From CAVRZY01 sp963725415 (lineage in GTDB: Bacteria; Acidobacteriota; Terriglobia; Bryobacterales; Bryobacteraceae): a stretch of 23,892 nucleotides of DNA. Within the stretch, counting starts at the first letter, position 1, and each line of letters starts with the position of its first letter. Both the position numbers and the translations under genes were made by a program. The notes under the pieces were generated by a model that had not been told where the DNA came from, made no database searches, and saw only the letters and a list, made by a program, of their open reading frames with translations. This document shows positions 7,022 through 16,090 of the stretch, piece after piece. Location: the NCBI GenBank assembly GCA_963725415.1, contig CAVRZY010000118.1:1-23892 (forward strand), in the 5' to 3' direction.

Positions 7022-7056
7022 GGCCGGCTCCGGGATCATCGATCCGGGAGCCGGCC
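7022..7056 (-). terminator. Hairpin at the 3' end of receptor 1
   Basis: A 16-bp stem with one mismatch, GGCCGGCTCCGGGATC at 7022-7037 against GATCCGGGAGCCGGCC at 7041-7056, encloses a 3-nt loop. It lies 43 bp beyond the end of the minus-strand receptor. Only a short T stretch (TTTCC) follows on the minus strand, so it may act as a weak intrinsic terminator or as an mRNA 3' stabiliser. Confidence 0.6.
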
Positions 7057-7098
7057 CGGATCATCAGCAACTGTCAGGGCTTGACAGGTCGCTCCATA

Positions 7099-10000
7099 TC
7101 AGAACTGCAGCCGCAGCGACATCGACATCTGCCGCGGGGCTGCCGCTGAGGTGTAGCGTCCGAGGTTGGCGTTGGTCTGTTGCAGAACGCCAGTCTGCCA
7201 AAGCGGCCAACTGTACTGTGGAGCGATGTTGGCCGCGGTGAACTGCGTGTTGTTGAAGATGTTGTATATCTCCGCCCGGAACATGATCACCCGCTTTTCG
7301 CTCTTCAGCGGGAAGGACTTGGAGAATATCATGTCCCAGTTGTTAATGCGCGTATTGGGAATCGGGATGATGCTGCCGGGTCCGGCGTTCCCGAAGCAGG
7401 ACATCGATTGCCCGATGCCTTGCTGGGGAGTAGCCCCAGGCGTCCAACTGCACGGCATGGGAATCACGAAGGCGCTCATATTGAGGATTTGGTTGCCGGG
7501 CGTCCCGTTGGCGTTGGCGCCGGGGGATTGCACGAGCGGGGTGGCGCCGGCAAACGATACCTGGCCCGCCGGAAGTTGCGGGTTTCCTGTCACGATCATG
7601 CGCGCCCCTTCGTAGCCGCCGGTCCAATTCATTTGGGGGTTGGCGGAAGTGGTCCCGGAGAAGGAAATGCCCGGGACGCCGACCCTGATATTGCTGCGCC
7701 ACTGGGTAATGCCGGAAATGGTCCAGTGGTCCGTAACCCACCCTAGCGGTTTGAGGTTGAACTTGTGACCCAGGTTCGGCAGCTCGTAGATGTAGTTGAC
7801 CGCCAAAACCTGCCGAGCGGGAAGGTACGAAGGCCCGTAGTCCCGCAACTTATCCGGGAAATAGGGGCTGTTTCTTGTATCGCTCATGATCTTCGAGAAC
7901 GTGTACGCCAGGCCATAAGAAAGGCCCTTGCTCATGTTGCGCCGCGCGGATACCTGTAAGGAGTTGTAGGCGGAGTTCCCGGAGAAGTTGACATAGGTCA
8001 GCGCGCCCAGGCCCGGCATGGGCCGGTAGTAGTTGTCGCTGAGATTCTTCCCCGACACGTTGGGGGGCAGGTAGGCGACGTTGGGGTTATAGTTCGCCGG
8101 GTTGTACTGTGAGTACATCGGAACGGCGTTGAGTTGGCGCGTGAGCATGAGGTGCTTGCCCAGATTGAACACCCAGGCGGCATCCACAACCGTCCCGAAA
8201 CCGACGTGCTGCTGGATCGTGAAGCTCCCGTTGTAGGACCCTTGGATCTTCTGCTTGCCGATGGTCCCCGGGGGAGAGATCGGCGTGATGGCCGCGGAGT
8301 TCGCAAAAGCGGGAATCTGGTCGAGGGTGGAGTAGTAGATCGACCGGGTGATGATATCCGGCGGATTGCCGGAAGAGTTCTGCGCCGTTTGGGTGGAAAT
8401 CTGGTCCAGGAACTGCCCTACGCCCGCGCGGATGGCCGTCTTGCCGTTGCCGAAAACATCCCAGGCCACGCCCAGGCGGAAAGCGGGGGAAATCCTGGGT
8501 ACCATCCATAGCGTGTCCGGAACGTCGGGGTGTTGCCCGGCCCTCACCATGCCCGGGAAAGGAGTCGGCGTGGTGGTATAACCACCCACCGAGGCGGGCA
8601 CAAAGGTGCCCTGGAGGGCGAAGTACGTCGTGTAGCCGGTTACCGGATCGTACGCTTTCTGGTTCGCCGTGGGGCAGGCCCTGGCGGCCGTGGAAACCGT
8701 GCAATACGGGTAGTAGAGCCGCATGGCCTGGGCGGGGTTATACGCGGAGCGAACCCAGTCGGTGGTATTGTTGTTGGAGTTCTTCGTGGGCACTTGGTGG
8801 TAGAGGCGAAGGCCCACGTCCAGGGACACCCGCCGGCTGATGCGCCAGTTATCCTGGATGAAGGCCTCTACGTCCGTGTACCAGTAGTCCCCTACCACCC
8901 GCCCGGCTTCCGTGTAGCTGTTGAAATTTCCCAGGAAGGCGTTGGCGTATCCTTCCTGGGTGTTGTTCGGCATCGCCGTGGAGCTGCCGAAGTTGTAACC
9001 GCCCAGGTATTGGGCGCCGAGTTGATCCATTTCCACTTTGCCGGTGCGTTCGACATAGAAACCGGCCTTGAGGTTGTGCTTGCCCCACACCTTGCTGACG
9101 GTGTCGTTGAAACTATAGATGTCGTTCCAGTTCGTGTAGGGGCACACTCCGCTGCACGGGCTGCTGAAGCTGGCCTCATTGGGCTCCTGGCCTCCGCCGA
9201 ACGAGACATTCGGGATGCCTACCTGGAAAAACTGGCTGCCGGGCGACAGCGTGGGCCGCGGCCGGTTCTGGTCCGCGATGAAGTCCGGATCCTTCGCGAA
9301 GTCCTTGAACGACGGCGGATTGCCCATCCTGGCTCGGTCGAGTTGCGACTGGTCGTGGGGGTAATAATCCCACGTGTTGTAGCTCTTGCCGAAGGTGAAC
9401 TCGTTTACCATCGTCGGGCTGATCGTATAGGTGATCCCTACCCCGTAGCCATGCCCGGGGTTTGGGTGATCGGTGGAGAAAGGAGCCCACTGGTTCTGAG
9501 CGTTCTTCATTTCGAAGTTGCCGTTGGTCTGGTCCAGGTCGTAGTCGTTGATGTAACGTACCCAACTGGTGAGCTTCGAGGTTACGTTATAGTCCATGCG
9601 AACCGTGTCGTTCCGCCGCGGATGCGACTGGTTGAAGCTCCAGTAGTAGTTGCGGGCGTAGAATTGACTCCGGTCGCCGTCGGTGATGCAGCCCGAGGAG
9701 GAAACGCCGGAGTGGCCGCATACATTCGGCAAGGGCAGGAAGTTTAGGATCGCCTGGCCGGCCTTGGCCGCCGCCGGGTTCAACGCAGCCAGGCCCGAGA
9801 TGTTGTTGTTGGGGACCGGATTCCCGGTGGTGGGGTCGTAGATCGGATACGGCACGCCATTCGCGTCGGTGTAGCCCGAGAAGTCGCCCGCCCGCTGCGC
9901 CGCCGTGGGCATGTTGTACCACCCGCTCTGGGTGGACGGCTTCTGCCGGGTGTACTCCTGCGACACAAAAAAGAACAGCTTGGTCTTCTGCGTGTTGAAC

Positions 10001-10890
10001 AGTTTGGGGATGTAGACCGGCCCGCCTATGCTGTAGCCCCACACCAAGAACCGGTACAGGCTCTTTGGCTGGGCGTTATAGTTGCGGAAGAAGCTGTTGG
10101 CGTTGAACATCTCGTGCCGCTTGTTGGCCCAGGCGCTGCCATGGAACTGCTGGCTGCCGCTCTTGGTCACCACGGTGATTGCGGTGGAATTCCGGCCGTA
10201 TTCAGCCTGGTAGTTGCTGGTCAGCACGCGCATTTCGGCGATCGAATCCATGTTGGGCTCGAAATGAATCGTGCCATTCGAGCCGGTATCCAGGTCCGTG
10301 ATTCCATCGACCGCGAAATTAGTAGTTTGCTGCCTGCCGCCATTGATCCGGACCGAGTTAATGGAGTTCTCGTTGGTCATGTCCCCCTGAGTGGTGGCTA
10401 CGCCAGGCACCATGACCAGGAGTCCGAACAGGTCCCGGCCTCTTAAGGTGATTCTCGCCATCTGGTTCGCATCGATCAGGATCGACTTCTCGCTCGAGGC
10501 CGTCTGCACCGGCGTGACCACCGCGGTGACCGACACCTCTGCCGTCAACGAGCCCAGCTCCAGGGGAATTCTCCCCAAGTCGCGGACTTCGTTAGGGGTA
10601 ACGGCGATGGCCGACTGGGTGTAGGTCTTGAAACCCGCGGAGGGCTTGATGGTTAAGCTGTATGTCGCGGGAATCAAGCTGTTGAAGCGGAAGATTCCCT
10701 CGACCCCGGTGGTTGTGGTCGTGAGAGCCCCGGTCGCGGCGTTCTTCAGCTCGACTTGCGCTCCCGGCACTGCGGCGTCGCCGGGGTCTGTTACAGTCCC
10801 GAGAAGGCTTCCAGTTGTTGTTTGGCTGAAAACACAGCCGCACAGAAGGGCCGCCCCACAGAGCGCCCCCGCCACTCGTTTCACTTCCAT
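7099..10890 (-). CDS. TonB-dependent receptor, Oar-like, with carboxypeptidase-regulatory-like N-domain (receptor 1)
   Basis: This is a complete 1263-aa outer-membrane protein. The start at 10890 has GGGAGG about ten bases upstream. A signal peptide (MEVKRVAGALCGAALLCGCV, cleavage near FSQ) is followed by a carboxypeptidase-regulatory-like beta-sandwich, residues about 28-110 (GSLLGTVTDPGDAAVPGAQV ... FRFNSLIPATYSLTI). A plug follows at about 120-250, with LRGRDLFGLLVMVPGV, VRINGGRQQTTNFAVDG and LTSNYQAEYGRNS. The remaining 1000 residues are beta-barrel-like, ending in LRLQF with the terminal Phe usual for barrel insertion. Such receptors import large substrates using TonB energy and are strongly expanded in Solibacter-type acidobacteria. 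The substrate is unknown; no SusD-like partner is adjacent. A sigma-70-like promoter at 10969-10997 and a 3' hairpin make it a single-gene unit. The ORF is fully intact, unlike the genes at the left end. Confidence 0.93.
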   Translation of the reverse strand: MEVKRVAGALCGAALLCGCVFSQTTTGSLLGTVTDPGDAAVPGAQVELKNAATGALTTTTTGVEGIFRFNSLIPATYSLTIKPSAGFKTYTQSAIAVTPNEVRDLGRIPLELGSLTAEVSVTAVVTPVQTASSEKSILIDANQMARITLRGRDLFGLLVMVPGVATTQGDMTNENSINSVRINGGRQQTTNFAVDGITDLDTGSNGTIHFEPNMDSIAEMRVLTSNYQAEYGRNSTAITVVTKSGSQQFHGSAWANKRHEMFNANSFFRNYNAQPKSLYRFLVWGYSIGGPVYIPKLFNTQKTKLFFFVSQEYTRQKPSTQSGWYNMPTAAQRAGDFSGYTDANGVPYPIYDPTTGNPVPNNNISGLAALNPAAAKAGQAILNFLPLPNVCGHSGVSSSGCITDGDRSQFYARNYYWSFNQSHPRRNDTVRMDYNVTSKLTSWVRYINDYDLDQTNGNFEMKNAQNQWAPFSTDHPNPGHGYGVGITYTISPTMVNEFTFGKSYNTWDYYPHDQSQLDRARMGNPPSFKDFAKDPDFIADQNRPRPTLSPGSQFFQVGIPNVSFGGGQEPNEASFSSPCSGVCPYTNWNDIYSFNDTVSKVWGKHNLKAGFYVERTGKVEMDQLGAQYLGGYNFGSSTAMPNNTQEGYANAFLGNFNSYTEAGRVVGDYWYTDVEAFIQDNWRISRRVSLDVGLRLYHQVPTKNSNNNTTDWVRSAYNPAQAMRLYYPYCTVSTAARACPTANQKAYDPVTGYTTYFALQGTFVPASVGGYTTTPTPFPGMVRAGQHPDVPDTLWMVPRISPAFRLGVAWDVFGNGKTAIRAGVGQFLDQISTQTAQNSSGNPPDIITRSIYYSTLDQIPAFANSAAITPISPPGTIGKQKIQGSYNGSFTIQQHVGFGTVVDAAWVFNLGKHLMLTRQLNAVPMYSQYNPANYNPNVAYLPPNVSGKNLSDNYYRPMPGLGALTYVNFSGNSAYNSLQVSARRNMSKGLSYGLAYTFSKIMSDTRNSPYFPDKLRDYGPSYLPARQVLAVNYIYELPNLGHKFNLKPLGWVTDHWTISGITQWRSNIRVGVPGISFSGTTSANPQMNWTGGYEGARMIVTGNPQLPAGQVSFAGATPLVQSPGANANGTPGNQILNMSAFVIPMPCSWTPGATPQQGIGQSMSCFGNAGPGSIIPIPNTRINNWDMIFSKSFPLKSEKRVIMFRAEIYNIFNNTQFTAANIAPQYSWPLWQTGVLQQTNANLGRYTSAAAPRQMSMSLRLQF

Positions 10891-10968
10891 GGCGAAATTA
10901 CCTCCCTTTTTTCAACGTCCCGTCTACTGCCAAGGCGCAACACTGGGACGAAAGCATGTTCAGGCCGG

Positions 10969-10997
10969 ATTATATGCCACAACAGCAGGATTTACAA
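10969..10997 (-). promoter_or_regulatory. Sigma-70-like promoter of receptor 1
   Basis: On the minus strand TTGTAA (plus 10992-10997) and a perfect TATAAT (plus 10969-10974) are separated by exactly 17 bp. The predicted start of transcription, near 10962, would give a leader of about 70 nt before the ATG at 10890. It lies just inside the unique sequence left of the composite mobile element at 11017. Confidence 0.6.
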
Positions 10998-11016
10998 GGG
11001 TGCGAATTTGGTCATC

Positions 11017-11413
11017 GTAATGCCTCAGAACGTGTGAAAAAATGCCCACTTCAGTTCGGCTGTCGGCAACGCAGGCCGGGGGCCTGCGCCACTTCAACAA
11101 CTTGCCGCGCTCGTGGGGCAGGTCCCCGACCTGCCCTGGCATTTTTCCACACCTTCTCAGTCTCGGGGGCAATAGCCTGTCGAGCCGAGTAGGATAGGCT
11201 TCCAGCCTGTCCGGACGCCTTTCGAATAGCGCCCGAGACAAGCTGAAGCTCGTCCCACGGCCCCCGAGACTGAGAAGGTGTGGAAAAATCGGCGGACAGG
11301 CGAAACCGCCTGTCCCACGGTGATCTAAGTGCCTTGATTGCAGCGTGGGGCAGGCCGTTTGGCCTGCCGCCCGCACCGCCAGACCGATTTTTTCACACCT
11401 TCTGAGGCATTAC
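11017..11413. mobile_element. Composite nested-palindrome element (IS66-like ends, non-autonomous)
   Basis: The ends are GTAATGCCTCAGAACGTGTG (from 11017) and CACACCTTCTGAGGCATTAC (to 11413). They are flanked by TGGTCATC (11009-11016) and GGGTCATC (11414-11421), an 8-bp duplication with one mismatch. GTAA termini with 8-bp duplications are characteristic of the IS66 family. There is no coding capacity. Inside are three palindromic modules joined at CTCAG/CTGAG: 11023-11160, 11156-11274 (CTCAGTCTCGGGGGC with GCCCCCGAGACTGAG) and 11270-11406. Smaller hairpins include GGGGCAGGTCCCCGACCTGC, GGACAGGCGAAACCGCCTGT and GGCAGGCCGTTTGGCCTGCC. The middle module is the same as the core of the element inside gatB. 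Confidence 0.75.
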
Positions 11414-11527
11414 GGGTCATCTAGAATGTCACCGAAAGGGCATCGGTTGGGTCAAATGAAAAAGTAACCGAAACGCGTGACGCGAACAGACGGACGGCGT
11501 TGTGCCGAAGGGTCTGGCCGGATCGAC

Positions 11528-11588
11528 ATGCACTCACGCGAACAGTACTTGGAGGCGCTCCGAAAGGTGGACCGGTTGCGGGCGCCAG
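11528..11588 (+). pseudogene. Truncated ORF, possible transposase start, cut by the IS1182-like element
   Basis: The ATG at 11528 opens MHSREQYLEALRKVDRLRA before the IS1182-like element begins at 11589. The sequence resembles the first residues of some integrase-type transposases, and the preceding 100 bp contain two similar GTnACCGAAA motifs such as might occur at an IS end. The match is short and identification is weak. It may be the start of an older insertion sequence disrupted by the newer one. Confidence 0.3.
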
Positions 11589-12321
11589 CAGCCCGTGGAC
11601 AAAGTCGCCGAAACATCTTGAGGTGAGAATGTTTTAGTCCGATAATTGGCTATGGCATTGGGCAAGCGCAGGCAGAAGCGGACTTCCTTCTGGGTGGAGA
11701 CGAGTCAGTTGCAGGCTCGGGGGCGCCACCCCTTCTACCGCCGGCTGAACGGGATTCTCGACCGGACGAAGCTTGATTTCTATGTGGAGCGGATCTGCCG
11801 CAAGTACTACGCGCCCACGATGGGCCGTCCCTCGATTGCCTGTCCAAGACCCGGCGGCTGATGAACCTGGGGACGCACAAGGCTGTGTTCCAGTGGGTGC
11901 TCAAGCGGCTGGCGGGAGAAGGGTTGCTGAGCCTGAACAATCTGGGTGTGGACGCCACGACGCCGGAAGCCAACGCGGCGCTGTATGCCAATCGGCGCCG
12001 CCTGAGCACCAAGATCGCGAAGGCGCTGACGCGACGGCGTGGGGAGCTGATCGAGCGGAGTCTTGCCCACCCCAAGCGCGCCCTGATTCATGCCGCCGCC
12101 TTCAATCTGAGCTTGATCCTGCGGCAGATGTCACCGGTGGGCACGCCCCGGCAGCCGGCAGACCTGTTCGCCGCACTCTATTTTGCGTTTCTGAGGCTCA
12201 CACAGGCCGCACAGGTGGCCCTGCTAGTGCTCGGATCGCCTGGTCCGCTGGCTCGACCCGCTCGCGAGCGAAATCGATGTCGCTGCTCACATCGCGAAAA
12301 CGCGCCTTTATCCACGGGCTG
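11589..12321 (+). mobile_element. IS1182-like element, internally deleted, copy 1 (733 bp)
   Basis: The termini are CAGCCCGTGGACAAAG at 11589 and CTTTATCCACGGGCTG ending at 12321. The flanking tetranucleotides are CCAG and CTAG. It shares both end regions with copies 2 and 3 but retains more of the transposase gene. The left end contains the untranslated CATCTTGAGGTGAGAATG stretch common to all three copies. Since the catalytic core is missing, it could move only if a full-length relative elsewhere supplied transposase. Confidence 0.85.
11652..12312 (+). pseudogene. IS1182-type transposase remnant (copy 1)
   Basis: The N-terminus reads MALGKRRQKRTSFWVETSQL ... FYRRLNGILDRTKLDFYVER ... YYAPTMGRPSI, the DUF772-like N-terminal domain. 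The frame then changes to CLSKTRRLMNLGTHKAVFQW VLKRLAGEGLL and GVDATTPEANAAL, which carries the first catalytic Asp. It continues as YANRRRLSTKIAKALTRRRG ELIERSLAH and RALIHAAAFNLSLILRQM. Comparison with the usual order of the family shows at least three internal deletions: after MGRPS, after EANAAL (the main DDE core), and after RSLAH (the HLRG segment). It is non-functional. Confidence 0.8.
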
Positions 12322-12393
12322 CTAGCCCCCTCCTGGGCCGCCGGAGTCGGTCGGAAGGGAAACAATAAGAGAACGGCTTCAACGGAAGCCATT

Positions 12394-12443
12394 GGGTGTA
12401 CAATTAAAGGCGGCCAGGATGCGAAAACGGAAATCCTGGCTAA
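12394..12443 (+). repeat. 50-bp IS1380-end-like motif, copy C, upstream of receptor 2
   Basis: GGGTGTACAATTAAAGG...ACGGAAATCCTGGCTA aligns without gaps to the copies at 20848 and 17056 (minus). It contains a TACAAT hexamer at 12399-12404 and begins 109 bp before the receptor 2 start codon, in the gene's direction. A separate TATACT at 12459-12464 is another possible -10 box for the same gene. Confidence 0.6.
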
Positions 12444-12502
12444 TGGGAATTTCTGACGTATACTGATCCTATCGAACTTCAGGGCTTTAAGGAGGTTTCG
12501 GC

Positions 12503-15500
12503 GTGCAGAACAGAACAATCCGGGCGGTGGTGATATCGCTGGCTTTGGCGCTTTTCATCGCTCCCGTCTTCGTCTTTTCCCAAAACATCAGCGGAGTGCT
12601 GACCGGCACGGTCAAGGATCCTGCCGGAGCGGTCATTCCCGCTGCCAACGTCACGCTGACCAACCAGAGCACGCGGGCGGCGCAGACCATTACCACGAAC
12701 GAAGCAGGCGTGTTCGTGTTCCCCAGCGTGCTGGCGGGCACCTACACCGTGGAAGTTTCCAGTGCGGGCTTCCGGGCATACCAGGTTAAAGACATCGCCG
12801 TGAGCATGACTGAGAGGCGCTCGCTGGGCGACATCGTGTTGCAGGTCGGACAGCTTCAGGAGCGCGTGGAGGTCACCGCCGAGGTTACCCCGGTCCAGAC
12901 GACCTCGAGCGAGCGCGCCGGGCTGGTGTCCGGAACACAGTTGCTGGCCCCCGTCCGGGGCCGCGACTTCGTGGCACTCATCGCCACGCTGCCCGGCATC
13001 GTGGACATGAATATTCAGTCGCGCGACGTCTCGAAAGGACCCGGCGCGGGCGGCCTGCACATCAACGGCGGGCGCGACACGTCCATCAACTTGGCGCTCG
13101 ACGGGGTGCAGGACGTCGACACCGGCTCCAACTCCGGCTCGCACGTGCAGCCCAATATGGACGCCATAGCCGAGGTGAGAGTGCTCACGAGCAATTACCA
13201 GGCCGAATACGGCCGCAGCAGCTCGGGCACCATCGCCTTTACCATCAAGAACGGCACCCAGAATTTCCATGGCAGCGGGTTCTGGTTCTTCCGCCACGAG
13301 AGCCTGTATGCCAACAGCTTCTTCAACAACCGCACCGGCACGCCCCGGCCCATTCAGCGCATCAACAACTTCGGCTACACCATCGGCGGGCCGATCTACG
13401 CGAAGAGCTTCAACAAGAACAAGGACAAGCTGTTCTTCTTCTTCTCCCAGGAATACGTGCGGCGCCAGAACTACCCCGGCACCCAGTTCGTCACCACTCC
13501 CACGGCGCTGGAGCGCGCGGGCGATTTCTCGAAGACTTTCGACGTGAACGGCGCCCTGATCCCGATCAAAGATCCGAACAACAACGCTGCCCAGTTCCCC
13601 GGCAACATCATTCCCACATCGCGCATCAACAAGCCGGGACTGGCCATCATGAACTTCTTCCCGCTGCCTAACTATACGGAGGCCGATCCGGCGCTGAAAT
13701 ACACGCGCAATTACCGCTCCAACGTCAGCGGCAGCTTCCCACGGCGCGAGGACCTGTTCCGCATCGACTACAACGTCTCTTCCACGCTGAATGCCTTTTT
13801 CCGCGCCACTGAAGACAACGACGACGAGAACTGGCCGTACAACAACTGGACCGCCGGCGGCCACAACTTCGATATGGGCACGACCTATCGCTGGCAGCAC
13901 GGGCGCGGGGTCTTGCTGCACGTGGCCAAAACCTTCGGTCCCACCTCAGTGAATGAGTTCACCTTTGGGGTGAGCACGCGCGGCCAGGCCTTCAACCCGG
14001 CCATCCCCGGCCAGTGGGCCCGCAGCAAAATGGGCAACATTGGCCAGTGGTATCCGGCGGGCAACGAGAGCGGCGCCATTCCGGATGTCAGCTTTGGCGG
14101 GGTACAGAACGGCATCAACGGCGGTATCGGCAACATTCCGTACCACAACGAGAACCCGGTGTTCACCTTCGTGGACAACCAGAGCAAGGTGATCCGCACC
14201 CATACGCTCAAGTTCGGCGTCTACATCGAGCGCATGCGGAAGGACGAGGTGGGCGGCCTCAACCCGCGCGGCTCGTTCGATTTCGGCCGCAATACCAACA
14301 ACCCGTTCGATTCCAACTACGCCTTCTCCAACGGCCTGCTGGGTAATTTCAACAGTTACTCGGAAGCCAGCTTGCGAACTTACTCGCTGTACCGCTATAC
14401 GCAGGTGGAGTTCTACGCACAGGATTCCTGGAGAGTCTCCAAGCGCCTGAGCCTGGAGCTGGGGGTTCGCTTCTATTCTGCTCCTCCCGCCCACGATATC
14501 CGCAGATACCTGACCACCTTTGAGCCGTCCACCTATGACCTGAAGACGGCCGCAGTGTTGTACCGGCCGGGCATCGATCCCACGACCGGCAAGCGCGTGG
14601 CGATCGATCCGCGCAACGGCAATGTGGCCCCGGTACCGTATATCGGGTTGTTCGTGCCGGGTTCCGGCAATTACGCGCCCGGGATGGTGGTGGGCGGCAC
14701 GGGCAAGACCCCGGCCAGCTTGTACACCACGCCGTTTTCGATCGGTCCCCGAATTGGCTTTGCGTACGATCCGACGGGGAGCGGCAAGATGTCCATCCGC
14801 GGCGGCTGGGGCCTCTTCTATGACCGCGTGCAGGGCAACACCTTTTCCGGCACGGTGGGCCAGCCGCCGGTGGCTTACAACCCCACCCTCTACTTCAGCA
14901 ATCTCGACACCTTCCTGCAAGCCACGGGCGCGGTGGGGCCTCCGGGTGTGACCACGGACGCGATCGGCCAGCAGTCTCTGCCCACGGTGATGAACTTCAG
15001 CCTGGGCGTGCAGCGCGATGTCGGGTTCCACACGGTCGTGGACGCGGCTTACGTGGGCAGCCTGGGGCGGCATATCCTTTACCAGGTGAACATCAACCCG
15101 ATCCCGATGTTCGCTCATTTCGACCCGAAGAACATCGACACGACCACTGGCAGCCCGTTGTCGGACAACTATTTGCGGTACTACATGGGGATGGGCAACA
15201 TCAACGTGTATTCTTTCGGCGCCACGACCAACTACCACTCGCTCCAGGTTTCGGTGAACCGCCGCATGTCGCGCGGGATCCAGTACGGGGTGTCTTACAC
15301 CTGGTCGAAGGCGCTGGGCGTAGCCAGCACCGACGGCACCGGCGTGAGCCCCTATTTCGATATGCGCCACCGTAATTACGGCCCGCTCAACTACGACATT
15401 CCCCAACTGCTGATCGCCAACTTTATGTGGGACCTGCCGGACCCGGCCAAGAAGCTGAACAACCGGTTCCTCAGCCTGATCACGGGCGATTGGCAGTTGT

Positions 15501-15961
15501 CCGGCATCACCGGCGCCGCGTCCGGCCTGCCGTTCACGCCGGGCTTCAGCACGTCCGACGGCGCGGACATCACGGGTTCGACCGAAGGCGCGCGCATGGA
15601 CGTGGTCGGCAATCCGAATCTGCCCGGCGACAAGCGCAACTTCTTCACCAACTTCAATACCGCGGCGTTTGCGCGGCCGGCCAAGGGCACCTTCGGAAAC
15701 AGCGGCGTCTACTACATGCGCAACCCGAGCTGGAGCAACTGGGACATGAGCGTGTCCAAGCGCATCCCGTGGAAGGGTGAGGAGAGGTACTTCCAACTCC
15801 GCGGGGAGTTCTACAACGCCTGGAACCACACCGAGTTCAGCAGTTACGACACCAGCTTCCGCTTCAACCCGGCGGGCCAGCAGATCAGCGCCAATGTGGG
15901 TGCCTTCAACGGCACGCGGGCTCCGCGCAACATCCAGTTGTCGCTGCGGCTCATGTTCTGA
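12503..15961 (+). CDS. TonB-dependent receptor, Oar-like, with carboxypeptidase-regulatory-like N-domain (receptor 2)
   Basis: This is a complete 1152-aa protein. The start is GTG at 12503, seven bases after a strong AAGGAGG (12489-12495). A signal peptide (MQNRTIRAVVISLALALFIA PVFVFSQ) precedes a carboxypeptidase-regulatory-like domain at about residues 30-105 (GVLTGTVKDPAGAVIPAANV ... GTYTVEVSSAGFRAYQV). The plug covers about 115-245 (VRGRDFVALIATLPGIVD, HINGGRDTSINLALDGVQDV, LTSNYQAEYGRSSSGTIAF). The rest is barrel-like and ends QLSLRLMF. Its plug is clearly similar to that of receptor 1 (DG(I/V)xDxDTGSN), so these are paralogues from an expanded family. Substrate unknown. It has its own leader region with an IS1380-end-like motif upstream and a GC-rich hairpin just after the stop codon. 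No partner gene adjoins it. Confidence 0.93.
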   Translation: MQNRTIRAVVISLALALFIAPVFVFSQNISGVLTGTVKDPAGAVIPAANVTLTNQSTRAAQTITTNEAGVFVFPSVLAGTYTVEVSSAGFRAYQVKDIAVSMTERRSLGDIVLQVGQLQERVEVTAEVTPVQTTSSERAGLVSGTQLLAPVRGRDFVALIATLPGIVDMNIQSRDVSKGPGAGGLHINGGRDTSINLALDGVQDVDTGSNSGSHVQPNMDAIAEVRVLTSNYQAEYGRSSSGTIAFTIKNGTQNFHGSGFWFFRHESLYANSFFNNRTGTPRPIQRINNFGYTIGGPIYAKSFNKNKDKLFFFFSQEYVRRQNYPGTQFVTTPTALERAGDFSKTFDVNGALIPIKDPNNNAAQFPGNIIPTSRINKPGLAIMNFFPLPNYTEADPALKYTRNYRSNVSGSFPRREDLFRIDYNVSSTLNAFFRATEDNDDENWPYNNWTAGGHNFDMGTTYRWQHGRGVLLHVAKTFGPTSVNEFTFGVSTRGQAFNPAIPGQWARSKMGNIGQWYPAGNESGAIPDVSFGGVQNGINGGIGNIPYHNENPVFTFVDNQSKVIRTHTLKFGVYIERMRKDEVGGLNPRGSFDFGRNTNNPFDSNYAFSNGLLGNFNSYSEASLRTYSLYRYTQVEFYAQDSWRVSKRLSLELGVRFYSAPPAHDIRRYLTTFEPSTYDLKTAAVLYRPGIDPTTGKRVAIDPRNGNVAPVPYIGLFVPGSGNYAPGMVVGGTGKTPASLYTTPFSIGPRIGFAYDPTGSGKMSIRGGWGLFYDRVQGNTFSGTVGQPPVAYNPTLYFSNLDTFLQATGAVGPPGVTTDAIGQQSLPTVMNFSLGVQRDVGFHTVVDAAYVGSLGRHILYQVNINPIPMFAHFDPKNIDTTTGSPLSDNYLRYYMGMGNINVYSFGATTNYHSLQVSVNRRMSRGIQYGVSYTWSKALGVASTDGTGVSPYFDMRHRNYGPLNYDIPQLLIANFMWDLPDPAKKLNNRFLSLITGDWQLSGITGAASGLPFTPGFSTSDGADITGSTEGARMDVVGNPNLPGDKRNFFTNFNTAAFARPAKGTFGNSGVYYMRNPSWSNWDMSVSKRIPWKGEERYFQLRGEFYNAWNHTEFSSYDTSFRFNPAGQQISANVGAFNGTRAPRNIQLSLRLMF

Positions 15962-15978
15962 CCGCGTGCATACATCCT

Positions 15979-16002
15979 GGGGGCCGGGTGTTTCCGGCCC
16001 CC
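15979..16002 (+). terminator. Hairpin after receptor 2
   Basis: GGGGGCCGG at 15979-15987 pairs perfectly with CCGGCCCCC at 15994-16002 across a 6-nt loop. It lies 18 bp beyond the stop codon. There is no T-tract after it (CTTCGG follows), so termination may be weak or factor-dependent. Confidence 0.6.
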
Positions 16003-16039
16003 CTTCGGTGAGCCCCGAGATCGCGCGGCATCGACCGCC

Positions 16040-16090
16040 GTGTACACTGAATAGGCTGATTGGGGATCCAAAATGCAAATCCCGGTCTAG
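16040..16090 (+). repeat. 50-bp IS1380-end-like motif, copy D
   Basis: GTGTACACTGAATAGG...GGATCCAAAATGCAAATCCC resembles the other three copies, with one likely single-base insertion. It contains TACACT at 16043-16048. Unlike the others it does not lead into a gene, because the IS1182-like copy 2 begins at 16091. A gene formerly downstream may have been displaced. Confidence 0.45.

Noticed and set aside
8530..9747. Plus-strand open frame of about 405 codons
   Set aside because: Antisense to the receptor 1 barrel; no domain and no credible start context.
12479..13921. Minus-strand open frame of about 480 codons
   Set aside because: Antisense to the N-terminal half of receptor 2, with repetitive valine/arginine composition and no recognisable domain.
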